DNA from: Montifringilla adamsi
Lineage: Eukaryota > Chordata > Aves > Passeriformes > Passeridae
Assembly (NCBI GenBank): GCA_017590115.1
Contig: JAGGNK010003335.1
Span: forward strand, 5,518,001-5,582,000
Direction of reading: 5' to 3'
DNA length: 64,000 bases
Part shown: piece by piece, positions 23,872 to 38,797 of the stretch
Layout of the letters: each line of letters begins with the position of its first letter
Position numbering within the stretch: position 1 is the first letter of the stretch
Notes under the pieces: generated by a model
Seen by the model: the letters and a program-made list of their open reading frames with translations, nothing else
Databases searched by the model: none
Told to the model about the DNA's origin: nothing
Made by a program: the position numbers and the translations under genes

Positions 23872-26774
23872 TGAAGAAAAACCCCATCCTGATCTCACAA
23901 TCACCAGCAACGCAGCCAGTATTAACTAGTTCACACTAAAAATGCTTGCCTGATCCTCAGTGTCCTAGAAATCTCTCTCAGATAATGTTTACAGGATTTT
24001 AAAACAAAATGTACCCGAGCATTTAATGTGATTATTATTATGCAAAATCTACAACAATGGCTATCATTTTGGAAATGATTTCTCCTTCCTAATGAAATGT
24101 CTCTGATCTTTTTTACAATAGATTTATGAGTGATTCATACAAAAATAATAAAAACTAAATTAATCATGGGTCCTTAAATCACTTTCTTTGATGCTTTTAA
24201 TAATTCATTTCTAGAGACAAGCTGAAAACTTATGCTTCATTAATATTATTTGTTCTTGGTTTTACACATCACTTTAGTAATTTACATGGAGAGAAATTCA
24301 GCCTTAAGCAAATGCTAGAATACTATTGCAAACACAGCCTGATGGGGCATTAATTTATCTTTTCTGGTTTTTCTGCTCAAAGAATTTAACACAACATGCT
24401 GCTGAGTCAAAAAATTTTTTGCCTTGAAAATATGGACATGAACTTTTTAGATAGTTGTGTAATTATAATATAACAAAAAAATGGGTGAGTTTTACATCCT
24501 GAGACACTTAGAGATAACATGACAAGGAAAATGAATAGTAGGTACATTCCTCTAAAAATGCAAGTGGATACAATTTCTGTAATCTTCATTATGACAAAAC
24601 GTGAGACTGTATATTCAGAATATACTGTCAGTAGTAATTTTGCACTTAACCTCTACTTTAGAGCCTGTAAATACCTTAAAGAAGCTATAACCAATTTCAT
24701 AACTTTGATTTGAAAGAGAAAAAACTTGGTTCTAAATATCCAACTTTTTGGAACTTGCTCCCATCACTGCATCACTGCAGTATCTAGGATGGCCCAGGGT
24801 TTGATCATTTTAATGGCCCAAATTCTACTAGAAGGGAATTAATGGGGTCATTCACACATGAGCTTTTTATTATGTAACAGTGTATCTACATTAAAAACAT
24901 CAACATGAATACATTGTCTTCACACAGACTATTTTAACGAGAAAACTAATCCCAGTGACTTGCACCTTAAAGGCTGGCTGTTTGCTTTGCGTTTCAAATG
25001 TAATACATGGAAAAGGGACATTTTCATGAGCATACATGAAATGTGTCTCAAGACAGGGGCAGAGCTCTTGTAAAGGCCATGCGATGCACAAGGAGGTGAT
25101 TTCCCAGGGGATGGGGAAATCCAGCAGTCAAGGCTGTGGTCTGGAGCTCTGTGCCTGGGTGGGATGTTTGGAGAGAGCAAGGCTGTGCCATCCCACCTGA
25201 CATCAGCAGAAATGAAGAACTCTCTATTTACACAATTGATTATATAAATTCTATTTTTTACACTAATGATCCAACACCAGTGTGAGTTAAAGTGTACAGA
25301 TTAAAATGAAATGAGTAATGAATGACACTAATGAGTTTAGGCTATAGCTGCCTGCATTACGCTTGGTAATTCACCAAATTCTTATCTACCTCTACACCAT
25401 ATTTGTTTTCTTATGGTAATCTTCTCTTTCCCCATGCTTCTGAAGGAGCAACTTATATTTATAAATTTTATCAATTTACACATGTTTCTCTGGAGATAAT
25501 GTCAAATCGTGTGAAACAATACCCTATAAATACTATATGCATTTGACTCCATGAGGAGTTTATTTTATTTTCAAATTGAAGAATGTTTTCATAATCACAT
25601 ACTTAAGAAAACATATCGTTTGTTCCTAGGAGGCAAAAGTATATTATTTTGAATGACGACACATTATAACCACTTCACTTTTGTAGTCAGAAATCAATTT
25701 ATAGCTATAACAAATTTATCAATTTCAGCTGCATTATAGTTATTTTCTGCATGAGAAAAGTTGATGTGGCTTTATTAAAGTGGAACTGAAAAGGGACTTC
25801 TAATGGAGAAATAATATGGATGGGTAATTTATGGAGAAATAATATTTTTATGCTAAAAGCAATCTTAAATGTTTGCTAGAGAAACTTTAATTACATGTAC
25901 CATTAGGATGGCTCTTTTGCAATAGTTATGTGACAACTCATTAACAGAGCTCCCTTAGACAGGACATGACAAACTATTACTAGCTGCTTATGAAAGCTTT
26001 TGATTAAGAGAGCAATGAAAAATTATGAATATTTTGTTGCCAATCAAGATATCACATAAAAGTGATTTAACTAATGCAGTTAAACAACTAGGCTTTATAG
26101 CAATCTCCAGTCTTTCAGTTCTGCGCAAATTTAGGCTTATCTAGGTTTTTGTTGACTGTCTTTGTCCCTCCCAGTATTACCCTGGAACACAGGTCACCTT
26201 CTCAGATCACATTTGCCATGAATCTGGAGAGAATAAAGCAACAAAGGACACTTCAGCAATGCCTTTCCTCTGCTGCTCTCACACCTGGTTGGCAGGATTC
26301 TGTTTTTTCAGACTTGAGTTTCTCATTTCATCTGATTTCTTGAATTAGCATTTAGAAGAGAAAGAGTTTAATTGAAATATAATACCAGGACTTTTCCAAG
26401 TGTGTGACTATCCTGTAGGTCTGTATGTGATTAGCAATGTGCCAAGAGCAGGGAGGATTTTCTTGAAGTTAAAAAGGTACAATTAATCTCCTGTTGCACT
26501 TCCAATTAGCCAAATTGCCAACCTTATTGTGAAAAGCAGAAATGCAATTGAGTTTCTGCTTGAGGCGTACTAAAGGAAAACTGGAGTAATTTAATTAACT
26601 ACCTTAAAGTACATTAAGAAATACACTGCCTTTACTTTCTGCTGTCAGTGTCTTTAAATAGATTATTGTTTAATGTGAGTTTGTGTATCCACGTAAGGCT
26701 GAAGCTTTGAACTGTCTGCCGCCACCCCCTGACCTGAGCTGTTAGGTGTTTAAGAAAAGACCAAGATAAATAGA

Positions 26775-27194
26775 AGGATGGAGCACCTCTGCTATAAGGA
26801 AAGGGAGAGAGTATTGGGATTCTTCAGCCTGGAAAATAGAAGGATTAAGGGTGACCTAATTGTGTCCTTCCAGTACCTGAAGGGAACCTACAAGAAAGGT
26901 GGAGAGGGACTTTTAAACAAGGGCATGTAGTGACAGGAGAATGGGGAATGGATCAAAAGAGAGTAGGATTAGATTAGGTATTAGGAAAAAAATCCTCCCT
27001 GGGAGGGTGGTGAGGCACTGACACATGTTTCCCACAAAAGCTGCAGATGCCCCATTCCTGGAAGTGTCCAAGGACAGGCTGGATGAAGATTTTGTAACCT
27101 GGTCTAGAGGAAGCTGTCCCTGCCCATGGCAGGGAGGTTGGAATGAGATGAGCTTTCAAATCCCTCTAACCCAAATCATTCTGTGGTTCTGTGA
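26775..27194 (+). mobile_element. CR1 3' end, about 420 bp
   Basis: This is one of the two longest CR1 copies in the window. In order it contains 'ggattcttcagcctggaaaa', 'tccttccagtacctgaaggg', 'ggagagggacttttaaacaa', 'gggcatgtagtgacaggaga', 'gggtggtgaggcactg', 'ggaagtgtccaaggacaggc', 'ccctgcccatggcaggg' and a tail 'cattctgtggttctgtgac'. It covers the 3' untranslated part and is 5'-truncated, as is usual for CR1. It is opposite in sense to FSTL4. Confidence 0.95.
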
Positions 27195-29138
27195 CAAATA
27201 AAAGGCTGCATTCAGCAGCTGAAGGACCATCCCTGCTGCCACCAAGTGCTTCAGACATGCAGGTGCCCATCCTCAGCAGCCAGAGAGGAGACATGCCTGA
27301 GCTCAAGCATCCTACGTAACACCCACTGTGGAAGAGGGAAAATAAAAAATGGCAATCCCCAAATTGTGCCTCCTCAAGCAATCTGACCAGGATACAGATG
27401 GCAGTGTATATACAGAACATAAGATAATTACACAGCATAATTAATGATGAAAAAGTTGTGGAGGTGTTCATTAGACTAGCAAAGTTGATGTTCACTAGTA
27501 GCAGCTGTTACATGACAAGGTGACAGAGGTCATAAACTGATATGTGACACATCAAAATTGAGGCACAAATCTTGTTTTTTCTCCTTGTAACAATCTCAGA
27601 GTGCTCTTCTGATATAGTTTCTCAGTGATATACTAGCTGAAACAGATCAAAAAGTGACGTTTTTCTTGCTGTATTACACTCCATGGGAGTGTTGAATCAT
27701 TCAGGAACCAGCCAGCTCATGTGCAAGGACATAACTTTGCCTCTTAACATAGAATTACCAATAAGAAACAGAATTACTTATAAGCAAACCAGAAATCCAC
27801 TTGGGCCTTTGCTAAATTATGTGAGGAACTGGCATTTCAGTCTGAAACCGTATTCAACATTCTGTTTAAAATAGCAGGAGTTGCAAATGAACCCTCAGAG
27901 CCAAGTGCCATCAGTCCTTCAATAATGTGTTTCTTCTCAGGTTCGTGGACTGTCATTTCGTGTCCAGTTCACACAGGAGCTTTAATTCTTTGAGATTAAT
28001 GCCATCATAACCAAAATTTCAAAAATGTTAGCTAAATACATGAAATTGTCATTATTTTTGGCCAACAAATCCTTTAGCCCTCAGAGGCTCTGCTGTATTT
28101 CCACGTCAAGCTCGAAGCAGTGACAAGAAATACAAAACATTTTAAAAAGATAATACTTGCTGTGATGAAAAAAATGTTTAGATGGTTTTAATTACTAAGT
28201 TTGTGAACACAGTAATTACCTATACATGGTGCACATGATTTTCTGCTAAGGAAGAGTCAACAAAGTACTGAGATTCTGTGTGTATTTCCGTCCCATGTGC
28301 TGTAATTTTCACATTTTACTGCAGAAGAATAAACCAAAGAGTTTTCCCATTTCAGCAATCCTGGATACACAACAATTTGGGGAGCTATAGTATTGACTGT
28401 AACAACTCTGAACTGAGTGGTTATCAAACTAACAAGAACTGAACAAAAATATAAATCAACTCTTGCTGCAGTGTAATTAAAATAAAACCTGATTTACCAT
28501 ATACTTTAATGAAAAGAGAAATGAAATACAGACCATATTTTTTGTACACTACTTTCCACTCTCTCTGTAATTAAATGTTATTAAATAAATGAGTAAGTTT
28601 ATACCATCATTCAGGTATTGTCTTTACTACCAACTATGACTCAGAGATCAGACCAGCACTGTGAATTAAAAGAGATTCATCTTCCTTCCTGCAAGGGCAA
28701 CGCCACACCCTGCTCAATAATCCCATTTTTAAACTGCCCATCAGAAATAACAGCCAAAGAATGAGAGAGGAGAGCTGACTGAAAGGCAAGTGAAACAGGA
28801 GGATCAGAGATAAAAACTGATTATTTGGTTTAAAGAGAGGAGAGATCCATAGCCACCACAAATGTTTTGTTTCATCTTCTTGATGAATCTGTTTCACTGC
28901 ACTGGGAAAGACACCTCTGAGGAGTGAGTGGTCTGTTTTGAGGTCTCTGGAGCACAGGTCCAGAACAATGAAAGAAGCACCAACGAAAGAAGCATAATTT
29001 CATGTAACTTATTCCAAGTACTCCTGCTCTCCCCTGCACATACCCTGCTTTGCTTTTACTCCTGAGACATATTCACATAAAACCTAAATATTGCACCATT
29101 CTGCTTTCCACAATAATAGGATAAAAGTCACACCCTTA

Positions 29139-31458
<2,320 letters not shown>

Positions 31459-31612
31459 CCTGAATGGTTTGGGCTGGATGGGACATTAATGATCATCTTT
31501 ACAACCTCTGACATGGGCAGGGACATCTTTCCCTCGACCTGGCTGCTCCAAGCCCCATCCAACCTGGCCTTGAACACTTCCAGGGATGGAGAGCCCATCC
31601 CACCACCCTCAT
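31459..31612 (-). mobile_element. CR1 3' fragment (antisense on +)
   Basis: The plus strand reads 'cctgaatggtttgggctgga', 'tgacatgggcagggacatct', 'ctggctgctccaagccccat' and 'ctggccttgaacacttccag'. Confidence 0.9.
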
Positions 31613-33902
31613 CCAGCTGCCTGAAGCATGTAAACAGCACATAGGGGCTAATAATGTAGTTATTTTCTACATAATGAAGAGCTTCTTTTAATGAATAAAA
31701 TATTTGGAGTGCACTTGACAGGATAAAGAACTGATAATTACAATAATTTGTAGCATGCAGTAAGGCTAATGAGGACATCTCCTCTTGAAGAGAAATGAAA
31801 TAGAGGGCCATTCATTTACAAGAGAATTGTTTTTTCATCTTACTGCTGTTTTCCTTAATTCCCTCTGCTGTTTTTCATGGTGCCTTCAGTTCCCTGGCTC
31901 ATGCTTGGCTTCCATAAGCTCTTTCTTCAGCAATGTTTTTTCAGTGCTCTCTTGCAGTGGAATTTAAGGCTTCCTGCCCATCTCACAAACAATTGCTAAA
32001 GAGGCTTTGGCTTTTGCTTTTTAGAAGCACAGTAATGAAAAATACATTAAGGTTTAATTAAGAAGACACCTTGCACAGCTGCCATTCTTGGATGAACCAT
32101 ATGAGGCCAAGAGATGAGTTTTTTATGTTAAAGCATGTAATTAGCACAGACCACTTAAACAATACAAACACACTCCTTTTTAGAGTATTTCTACGGAGTA
32201 TATTTGACAGCATCTTATTACCAGTACATTTGAGGGACTCTAATTAACATCTAAAAGCCTTTCTACTAATACAGAATTATTTTTTGTGGTTTCGGTTATT
32301 GCTTTTTTGTTTTCAATAGAAAAAGATTTCCTTATACAAGCAGGTGTATTGGGGAGGAAACAGGGTTCCCTAAGATGATGCAAGGGCTGAGCATTTTAAA
32401 ACTCTTTTAAAAGACTCAATATTGTATTAAGTTATAGAGCTTAGACACTGCTGCTGTTGGTTTATGTGCAAAAATTATTCAAGTCACCATAATGATTTTG
32501 TGTAAAGCTTCTAGATTAAGTATTGAACACTGTTCATTTTATTTTAAAAAACCTTTAGGAGATAAAAGGATTTTTACCATGAGTATAAAATTGAACAGAA
32601 CAAATAGGCAATATTCAAAGGGTGCTCATTTGCAGAACACAAGCTGGAATGGAATTTGGTTCTAAAATCAAACAATGTTATGTTCATTTGGAAATCCTGC
32701 AGGATGAGGCATGCAAACCATTTTTCTACATTCCATAGGTTCAACCAGTATCTTGCTGACCATAGTTACCAAGCTGTGTCAAACCTGATACTCTTCTCTG
32801 GGATTTCAGTTGAAGTAGCTGCTCAGCTTATTCCAGCTGGAAATAAGTTCCTGCCAACTATTCTGCCATCAGAGAGAGATGGGATGCTATCATTCTTCAC
32901 TCAATTTTTAATGGTTCCAGACTGGGCTAAAGCTTTTGTAATGATCCCCTTTAAAAAGGAATTGGTGTAAGCATGTGCTTGTGCATCAGATGACCAGGAC
33001 TAATCCCTGATCACGTAGATGAAAGACACCAAGTGTGGAACAAAATCAAGGTCAGTGAAAGGCAACCAGGACACCACAAACTCTCCATTGATGATGGCAG
33101 CAGCTCAGTGCCTGAACGCCTTATGGTTCAGGAATTAGGGCAGTGCCATCTCCAGACCCATCTGCCTTATTCAGGACAGTAAGGTATCCCTCCCTGCACG
33201 CTGGGGGTTAGTGCCAAGGGGTTATTCAGGGAAGGGACCACTCTTGTCCATCCTCCCCCACCTTTCCTGCCTGCTATGATATTCAGCCTGAAGCAACTGA
33301 GCACCTTTGGTGACCCAGCTGTCACCATCTTGATGTTCTTACATTAAATTTATTGCAATACCAGGTCCCACGGTGGCATGCAAGAATTCAAAGTCTTAGT
33401 AACTCCTTTCCTTGTAAAAAAGTGTCAAGATATTGCTGAACATTTTCCTCTCCTCCTCTCCAGTATTATTTAAGGTGCTAAGCTGGAGTTACACTGCACC
33501 TCCACAAGCTCTGCATACTAATGCAGCAGGTATTACATGTTGTGCTGGTTTATCATGGAAACCTTTTTCTCTGCTGTCATTTGCAGCCCACCAAAGGCAA
33601 TCATAATTTCACAATGAAGACATGTATAATTGAGGTCATTACAGGGAGCAGCCTGGAATGAACATCTATGGAGAAAACCTCACTGATGTAGCATGGCATG
33701 GAAACAATTTACCTGGTGATGTTGGACACCTGCCTTTGCTCATGCTGCACTACCTACAGAAACAGATTTCATCCTTTAAATAGTGCTCAATATCATTAAC
33801 TAGATCTTTTCCCTTAAATCTAAAGAAAATATACATTTTAATGCATTGTTACACCTTTAATCATTGCTACAGTTCATGGGTATCTTTCCTTGCTGAAACA
33901 GA

Positions 33903-34102
33903 GTATCATAGAACTGCAGAATGGCTTGTGTTGGAAGATCGTCTCACTCCAATCCCTTGCTGGTCAGGGTCACCTTCCACAAGACAGGTTGTTCGGTGCC
34001 CCTCCAGCCTGGTCTGGAACATTTCCAGGGATGGGACATCCGCACCTTCTCTGGGAATCCTGTGCCACCCTCACAGGAAAGAATTTCCCCATAATATTTA
34101 AT
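33903..34102 (-). mobile_element. CR1 3' fragment (antisense on +)
   Basis: The plus strand starts 'gtatcatagaactgcagaat' then 'ggcttgtgttggaagatcg'. It continues through 'caccttccacaagacaggtt' and 'ctggtctggaacatttccag' to 'cttctctgggaatcctgtgc'. It is diverged, so it is an old insertion. Confidence 0.88.
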
Positions 34103-34801
34103 CTACTTTTGTTCTATCACTTAGGTCCTGCTTAAGAGACAAGGCAAGACTTTTTAAATTCTGTAACTCATCCTCAGAAGGGAGACAGTGAACCAAAACA
34201 TAGCCTTGCTTGATGTTCAACAGGAGAATGACTTTCAAAGAAAGTCTCCAGCACTGATTCTTGCCCCCAGATTAATGCAGAGAGACCTGTTTGTGAACTG
34301 AAGCATGGGTAACACAGCCCTAAATACATCGTGTTTCTCCAGCAATGGTTCAAGTCAGGGGTGATTTAATGGGATGGAAACTTTAGTGTCTACTTAATTC
34401 CCCAAGTCCTGCAGCTGTGTTTATGCACTGCATTAGTAAAATCTGTTTATTGCCTTGTGGCCATGAAGGTCAGTGGTGATTTTAGCATTTCTTTCAACAG
34501 ATAAAAGAGTTCTCTAGCTGAACACATTCTCAGGTGAGGAGCTAACTGAATCCAGAAAACAAAATTAATAGAACATGGTTAAAAACAGGATATATCTTTT
34601 ATAATTACTCTTTTCTCCAATAATTTTGATGAGATGTATTTGGCTTTGCATAGAGTTTGGAGAAATTTTAGACCCTCTTAATGCTGAGCCAACTGCAGCT
34701 AATTGATTTTAAAATTACCATGTTATTTATGAGATGCATTTCTAAACATGAATATGAAGGTGAAGTTTGGCCAGCCAAGGAGGGACTGTGGTGATACTGC
34801 T

Positions 34802-34870
34802 GGGGACACACTGGGATGGGATGTGGGGATACACGGGGATGGGATGTGGGGACACACGGGGATGGGATGT
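34802..34870. repeat. 23-bp tandem repeat, 3 copies
   Basis: Three contiguous 23-bp units lie at 34802-34824, 34825-34847 and 34848-34870, each of the form ggggayacac-k-gggatgggatgt with one or two differences. The tract is G-rich on the plus strand, which is the non-transcribed strand for FSTL4. Confidence 0.95.
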
Positions 34871-36082
34871 CATCTGGTTAGTCACAGTAGGGAGAGGCTA
34901 AAAGCAATAAAGGATGATTCACACTGGGTCTGAATCTGTACAACATTGTATAATATGCTTATAAATTACTCATACTAGGATTTGATTTCGTTTCTACCCT
35001 ATTCCACAGACCAAATAAATGAATTAGCAACAACCTCAGTACACAAATTACCCTGGGTTTGCATGCCTTTGCAAACCTCTCCCACTGGCTTTTTTTAGGA
35101 CTATCTCCATAAGAAACATTGCCATGCCATCACATTTTGCTGGTCATTAAGGTTCAACAAGCTTGCCCAGACACATCTGACATCTTCTCACCTGCCCAGA
35201 GTCAGGTGAAAGAATTATCCATCACCTAGTGAAAAAACCTCCATTTTCTGAATGCCAACTTAGAATTAGAGGAAAGCCAGTCATGCTACTAAATTTGTTT
35301 ATGTTATTAATTAACGACCTTAGAGTTGTTAATGAACATGATTAAAGTAGTTCACAATTAATGAACCTGGAGAATTCCTACAGCTCCCACATCAGTTCAG
35401 TGCAGGTGACTGGGATGAGGTTTCTGGCTTTATAACCTGTGAAAAACACCACCAGGATGTGGCTCTGCCTCTGGCCACCCTTGGTGTGACCCACCACTGC
35501 CCAGATGCCACTGTGGGACACCTCAGGAGCTTGGTGTCCCTCAAAAAGACATACCTCCAAGGATTGCAAGCTTAATTAATGTGAACAAAAAAATGATTTC
35601 TAAAGCTGAGTAGAAATGTTCATATCTCAGCTTTGTTTTGTAACTGCAATAATTCAGGTTCTTAATGCAATTTATAAATCCTCAGGACTTTTTGTGGGCT
35701 ACTTCAGAAAACATTTTATTGTAAATTCTCTACTAAATTACTAATGCTGTTTTTTAAGTCATAAAAAGGCATGATTATATATCTAGCAGAATTTAGTACC
35801 TGAAGCACTCTTCTGTCATGACTCTTGATGGCCACAGGCTATGACTCCCTGAGGTAGGTCCCTTACATTTGAAGCTAAACCCCATCTTCTTGTAGAATTC
35901 AAAATAAATGTGTGCAGGTCCCCATGACACTCAGCCCTGGTGTGCCTCTCACCCCTATCTAGCCCATGTCACCGTGGCTTTGAGCAAATGTAAGAGAAAA
36001 ACAGCTACTGAAATTATTAAATATTTTGATACCTTATACTTTTATTCAGCAACTCAGTCCATAAAATACTATTAATGACATT

Positions 36083-36181
36083 TCATAGAATGGTTAGGGT
36101 GGGAATAGATCTTCAAAGCTCATCTTGTCAACCCCTTCCCACAGGCAGGAACAACTTCCACTAAACCAAGTGCTCAAAACA
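36083..36181 (-). mobile_element. CR1 3' remnant (antisense on +)
   Basis: The plus strand reads 'tcatagaatggttagggtgg', 'aatagatcttcaaagctcat' and 'ggaacaacttccactaaacc', a short diverged reverse-complement CR1 3' end. Confidence 0.8.
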
Positions 36182-37260
36182 GTTGATTATTTATATAATG
36201 AGAATATGCCACAGAAAATAAACCATAACTTGAAAAAAAAAATTAATGTCAGAGTTTGGGCCAGTTTCGAAGGGCAGAACTTCACAGAGACCACACTGTC
36301 CTGTTTCTTCTGTGAAATACCTGCATGTTCCCCCCTGGAAGAGTGAAAGAATGCCCCAGAGGAAGGTGAGCATCACGTCCAGCAGTGGATTTGAGACCAT
36401 CTGAGGATCAATTCAGATCTCCTGAACCTGAGATTTGGAGGCTGGTGCCATGTCTGAGAGGGTGCCTCAATCCCCTTCTGAGCCCACTCGGGACCCTGGG
36501 TCACCCTGCCTGGCTCTTGGCTCCCAAGAACTGAGTAGAGAGAATCTTCAAGTGAGTAATTCCTAGCCACCTGCACTGGAAATGTCACATCTGGAGAGCC
36601 AAACTCTGTTCAAGCAGCTGCTTAAACAATTATCTAAATTATACACAAAGTCCTCCTAAAAACGACACATATTTAAGAAGTCCACCTCTCTCATACCAAT
36701 CTGTATTAAGCATATTCACATTGTTAATAAATTTGCTAAAAACTGTTTATATTGACTTTGAACCAAACACAGCATTTTAATGTACTTTATCTTAATGATC
36801 AATTTGTTTTCTTTTTTTTTTTTTTTAAAGGAAACAAGGAACACAGTTTCCATCACAAAATCCCATCACTGTCCCCCTGCTACTAATCAGAGGGAGAACA
36901 TTGAGTTTGTGCAGGAAGAGATAATTAATTCATTCTTGAAAGTACATGAATAAATATAAGTTGTTCAGTGCTTAATTATCTAATCTCCTGAGGGTAGTGA
37001 TGGATTCATTATGTAAATAGGCATAAGTAGTCTATTTTAGAAAAAAGTTTACATAAAAGCATTTGTTTTTATTTTAAATTCCTATTTCCCACAGATTGAG
37101 AGCAATGTTGATATGATTAATTTCTGATAAAATATTCCCATGTTGTACCAAGAGTGTCCTGCTGAGATTGTAGCAGCCATGCATTTCCCCAGCCACTTTT
37201 ATTAACCTGAAAAGTAAAATCGGTAATGGTCTAACTGGCTCTCAGAATTCTTTCAGGGGG

Positions 37261-37443
37261 TCATAGAATCACAGAATGATTTTAGTTGGAAGGGACTTTA
37301 AAGTTCACCTCATTCCACCTTCCCTGCCCTGGGCAGGGACACCTTCCTCCAGACCAGGCTGCTCCAAGCCCTGTCCAGCCTGGCCTTGAACACCTCCAGG
37401 GATGGGGCAGCCACAGCTTCTCTGGGTACCCTGTTCCCACCAG
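37261..37443 (-). mobile_element. CR1 3' fragment (antisense on +)
   Basis: The plus strand reads 'tcatagaatcacagaatgat', 'agttggaagggactttaaag', 'ctgggcagggacaccttcct', 'ccaggctgctccaagccctg' and 'cacctccagggatggggcag'. It is among the best preserved antisense copies in the window. Confidence 0.95.
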
Positions 37444-38682
37444 TTTAACATGAGACTCAAAAGACTTGTCTCTTTTTCTTAAAAACAGTCAAAAATCACA
37501 CTACAAGATCCTTCTCTGCCTCTTTCCAAATAACTGTGGGAGAGCAGAACCAAAACCTCTCACTGACCCCACCAAAAAATAAAGAACATTTTGAGTTTTT
37601 GGGGACAGATGTGAAGTGTTGCAGCTGCTCTCTGAGTTTCACATTTTCTATCCTACTGGGACTGTAAGACACACTTAGCATCACTTGTTTCATTGCCACA
37701 AAAGCAATAGTCGTCCCTTTAAAAAGGTTTATTTCAGCATTTTTAGGAGTTAAAAGTTTCTCCAAATCCAGAAATTCCTTAGCTTTGAGACTGGGAACTC
37801 TTTAGCACAGGCAGGTTCTGTCAAAACAACAAGACTTTGAACAGCCACAATCTATATTTCAACTACGGTATTTTAGAGTTTCAGAGAAAAAAAAACCATA
37901 CAAAACCACTAAACTTATTTTTGTAACTTTTCTAAGTTACAACAGCTGAACTGATTTATACCTGATTTAAGGCAGAAGATGATAGCTTCTAGTGGAGGAC
38001 GTGGCATGCCAAGTTTCTCCCTGGAGTGAATTTTTATGGATGCTCTATAAACCCCGAGGGTTTATCATGGAAATACTGTCAGACCATTAAGTTCAACATG
38101 ACTCGTGGGAACCACTAAGATGTGTACAGAAATTACTTCAAATATAGAGACAAGTAAGGCCATGGGATGTTTGGGGTTCAAGAAACATTCAAATATAATT
38201 TACAACCCCTGAGTCATCAAAAATGGCCTTATCAAACTGCTCTGATCTTTCACTCTGTCCATTTTCCTTTGAGTTCCTGGCCAGCATTATGCAATGAATG
38301 TGATGCATGGAAAAATGGATGAACCAGGAAACAAGGATCCTAGAAACTAACCTTGCACTTCTTCTAAACCACAGATTAAGACTTTTTAAAAAACATCCCA
38401 AGCATTTAAAATCAAGTATGCATGTTTCTTTCATATCCCAACATTTACTGCACTCCTAAATAACCAAATCAGGGCGAGCACACCTTTGGAGCTGTAAATA
38501 AGCATTAGTAATGTTTTTCATGGAGCTTTCATTGCTTTCTATGGATGACTGCAAATTTAGTTACGGTGATTATCTGTATTTTGCATCTTTGCCGACTAAA
38601 ACTACATTCACGATGCCTAATAAATGCAAGGACTCTGCTCTTCTGTGCTCCTGCCAATTCCAAGACACAACCTGACAAACAT

Positions 38683-38797
38683 CAGGTTGGATGGGGCTTG
38701 GAGCAACCTGGTCTAGTGGAAAGTGTCCCTGCCCATGGCAGTGGGGCTGGAACTGGATGATCTCTGAGGACCCTTCCAACCCAAACCAGCTGTGATG
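38683..38797 (+). mobile_element. CR1 3' fragment
   Basis: The plus strand reads 'ggttggatggggcttggagc', 'aacctggtctagtggaaagt', 'tgtccctgcccatggcagtg' and 'cccttccaacccaaaccagc', a short sense-orientation CR1 3' end. Confidence 0.93.
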
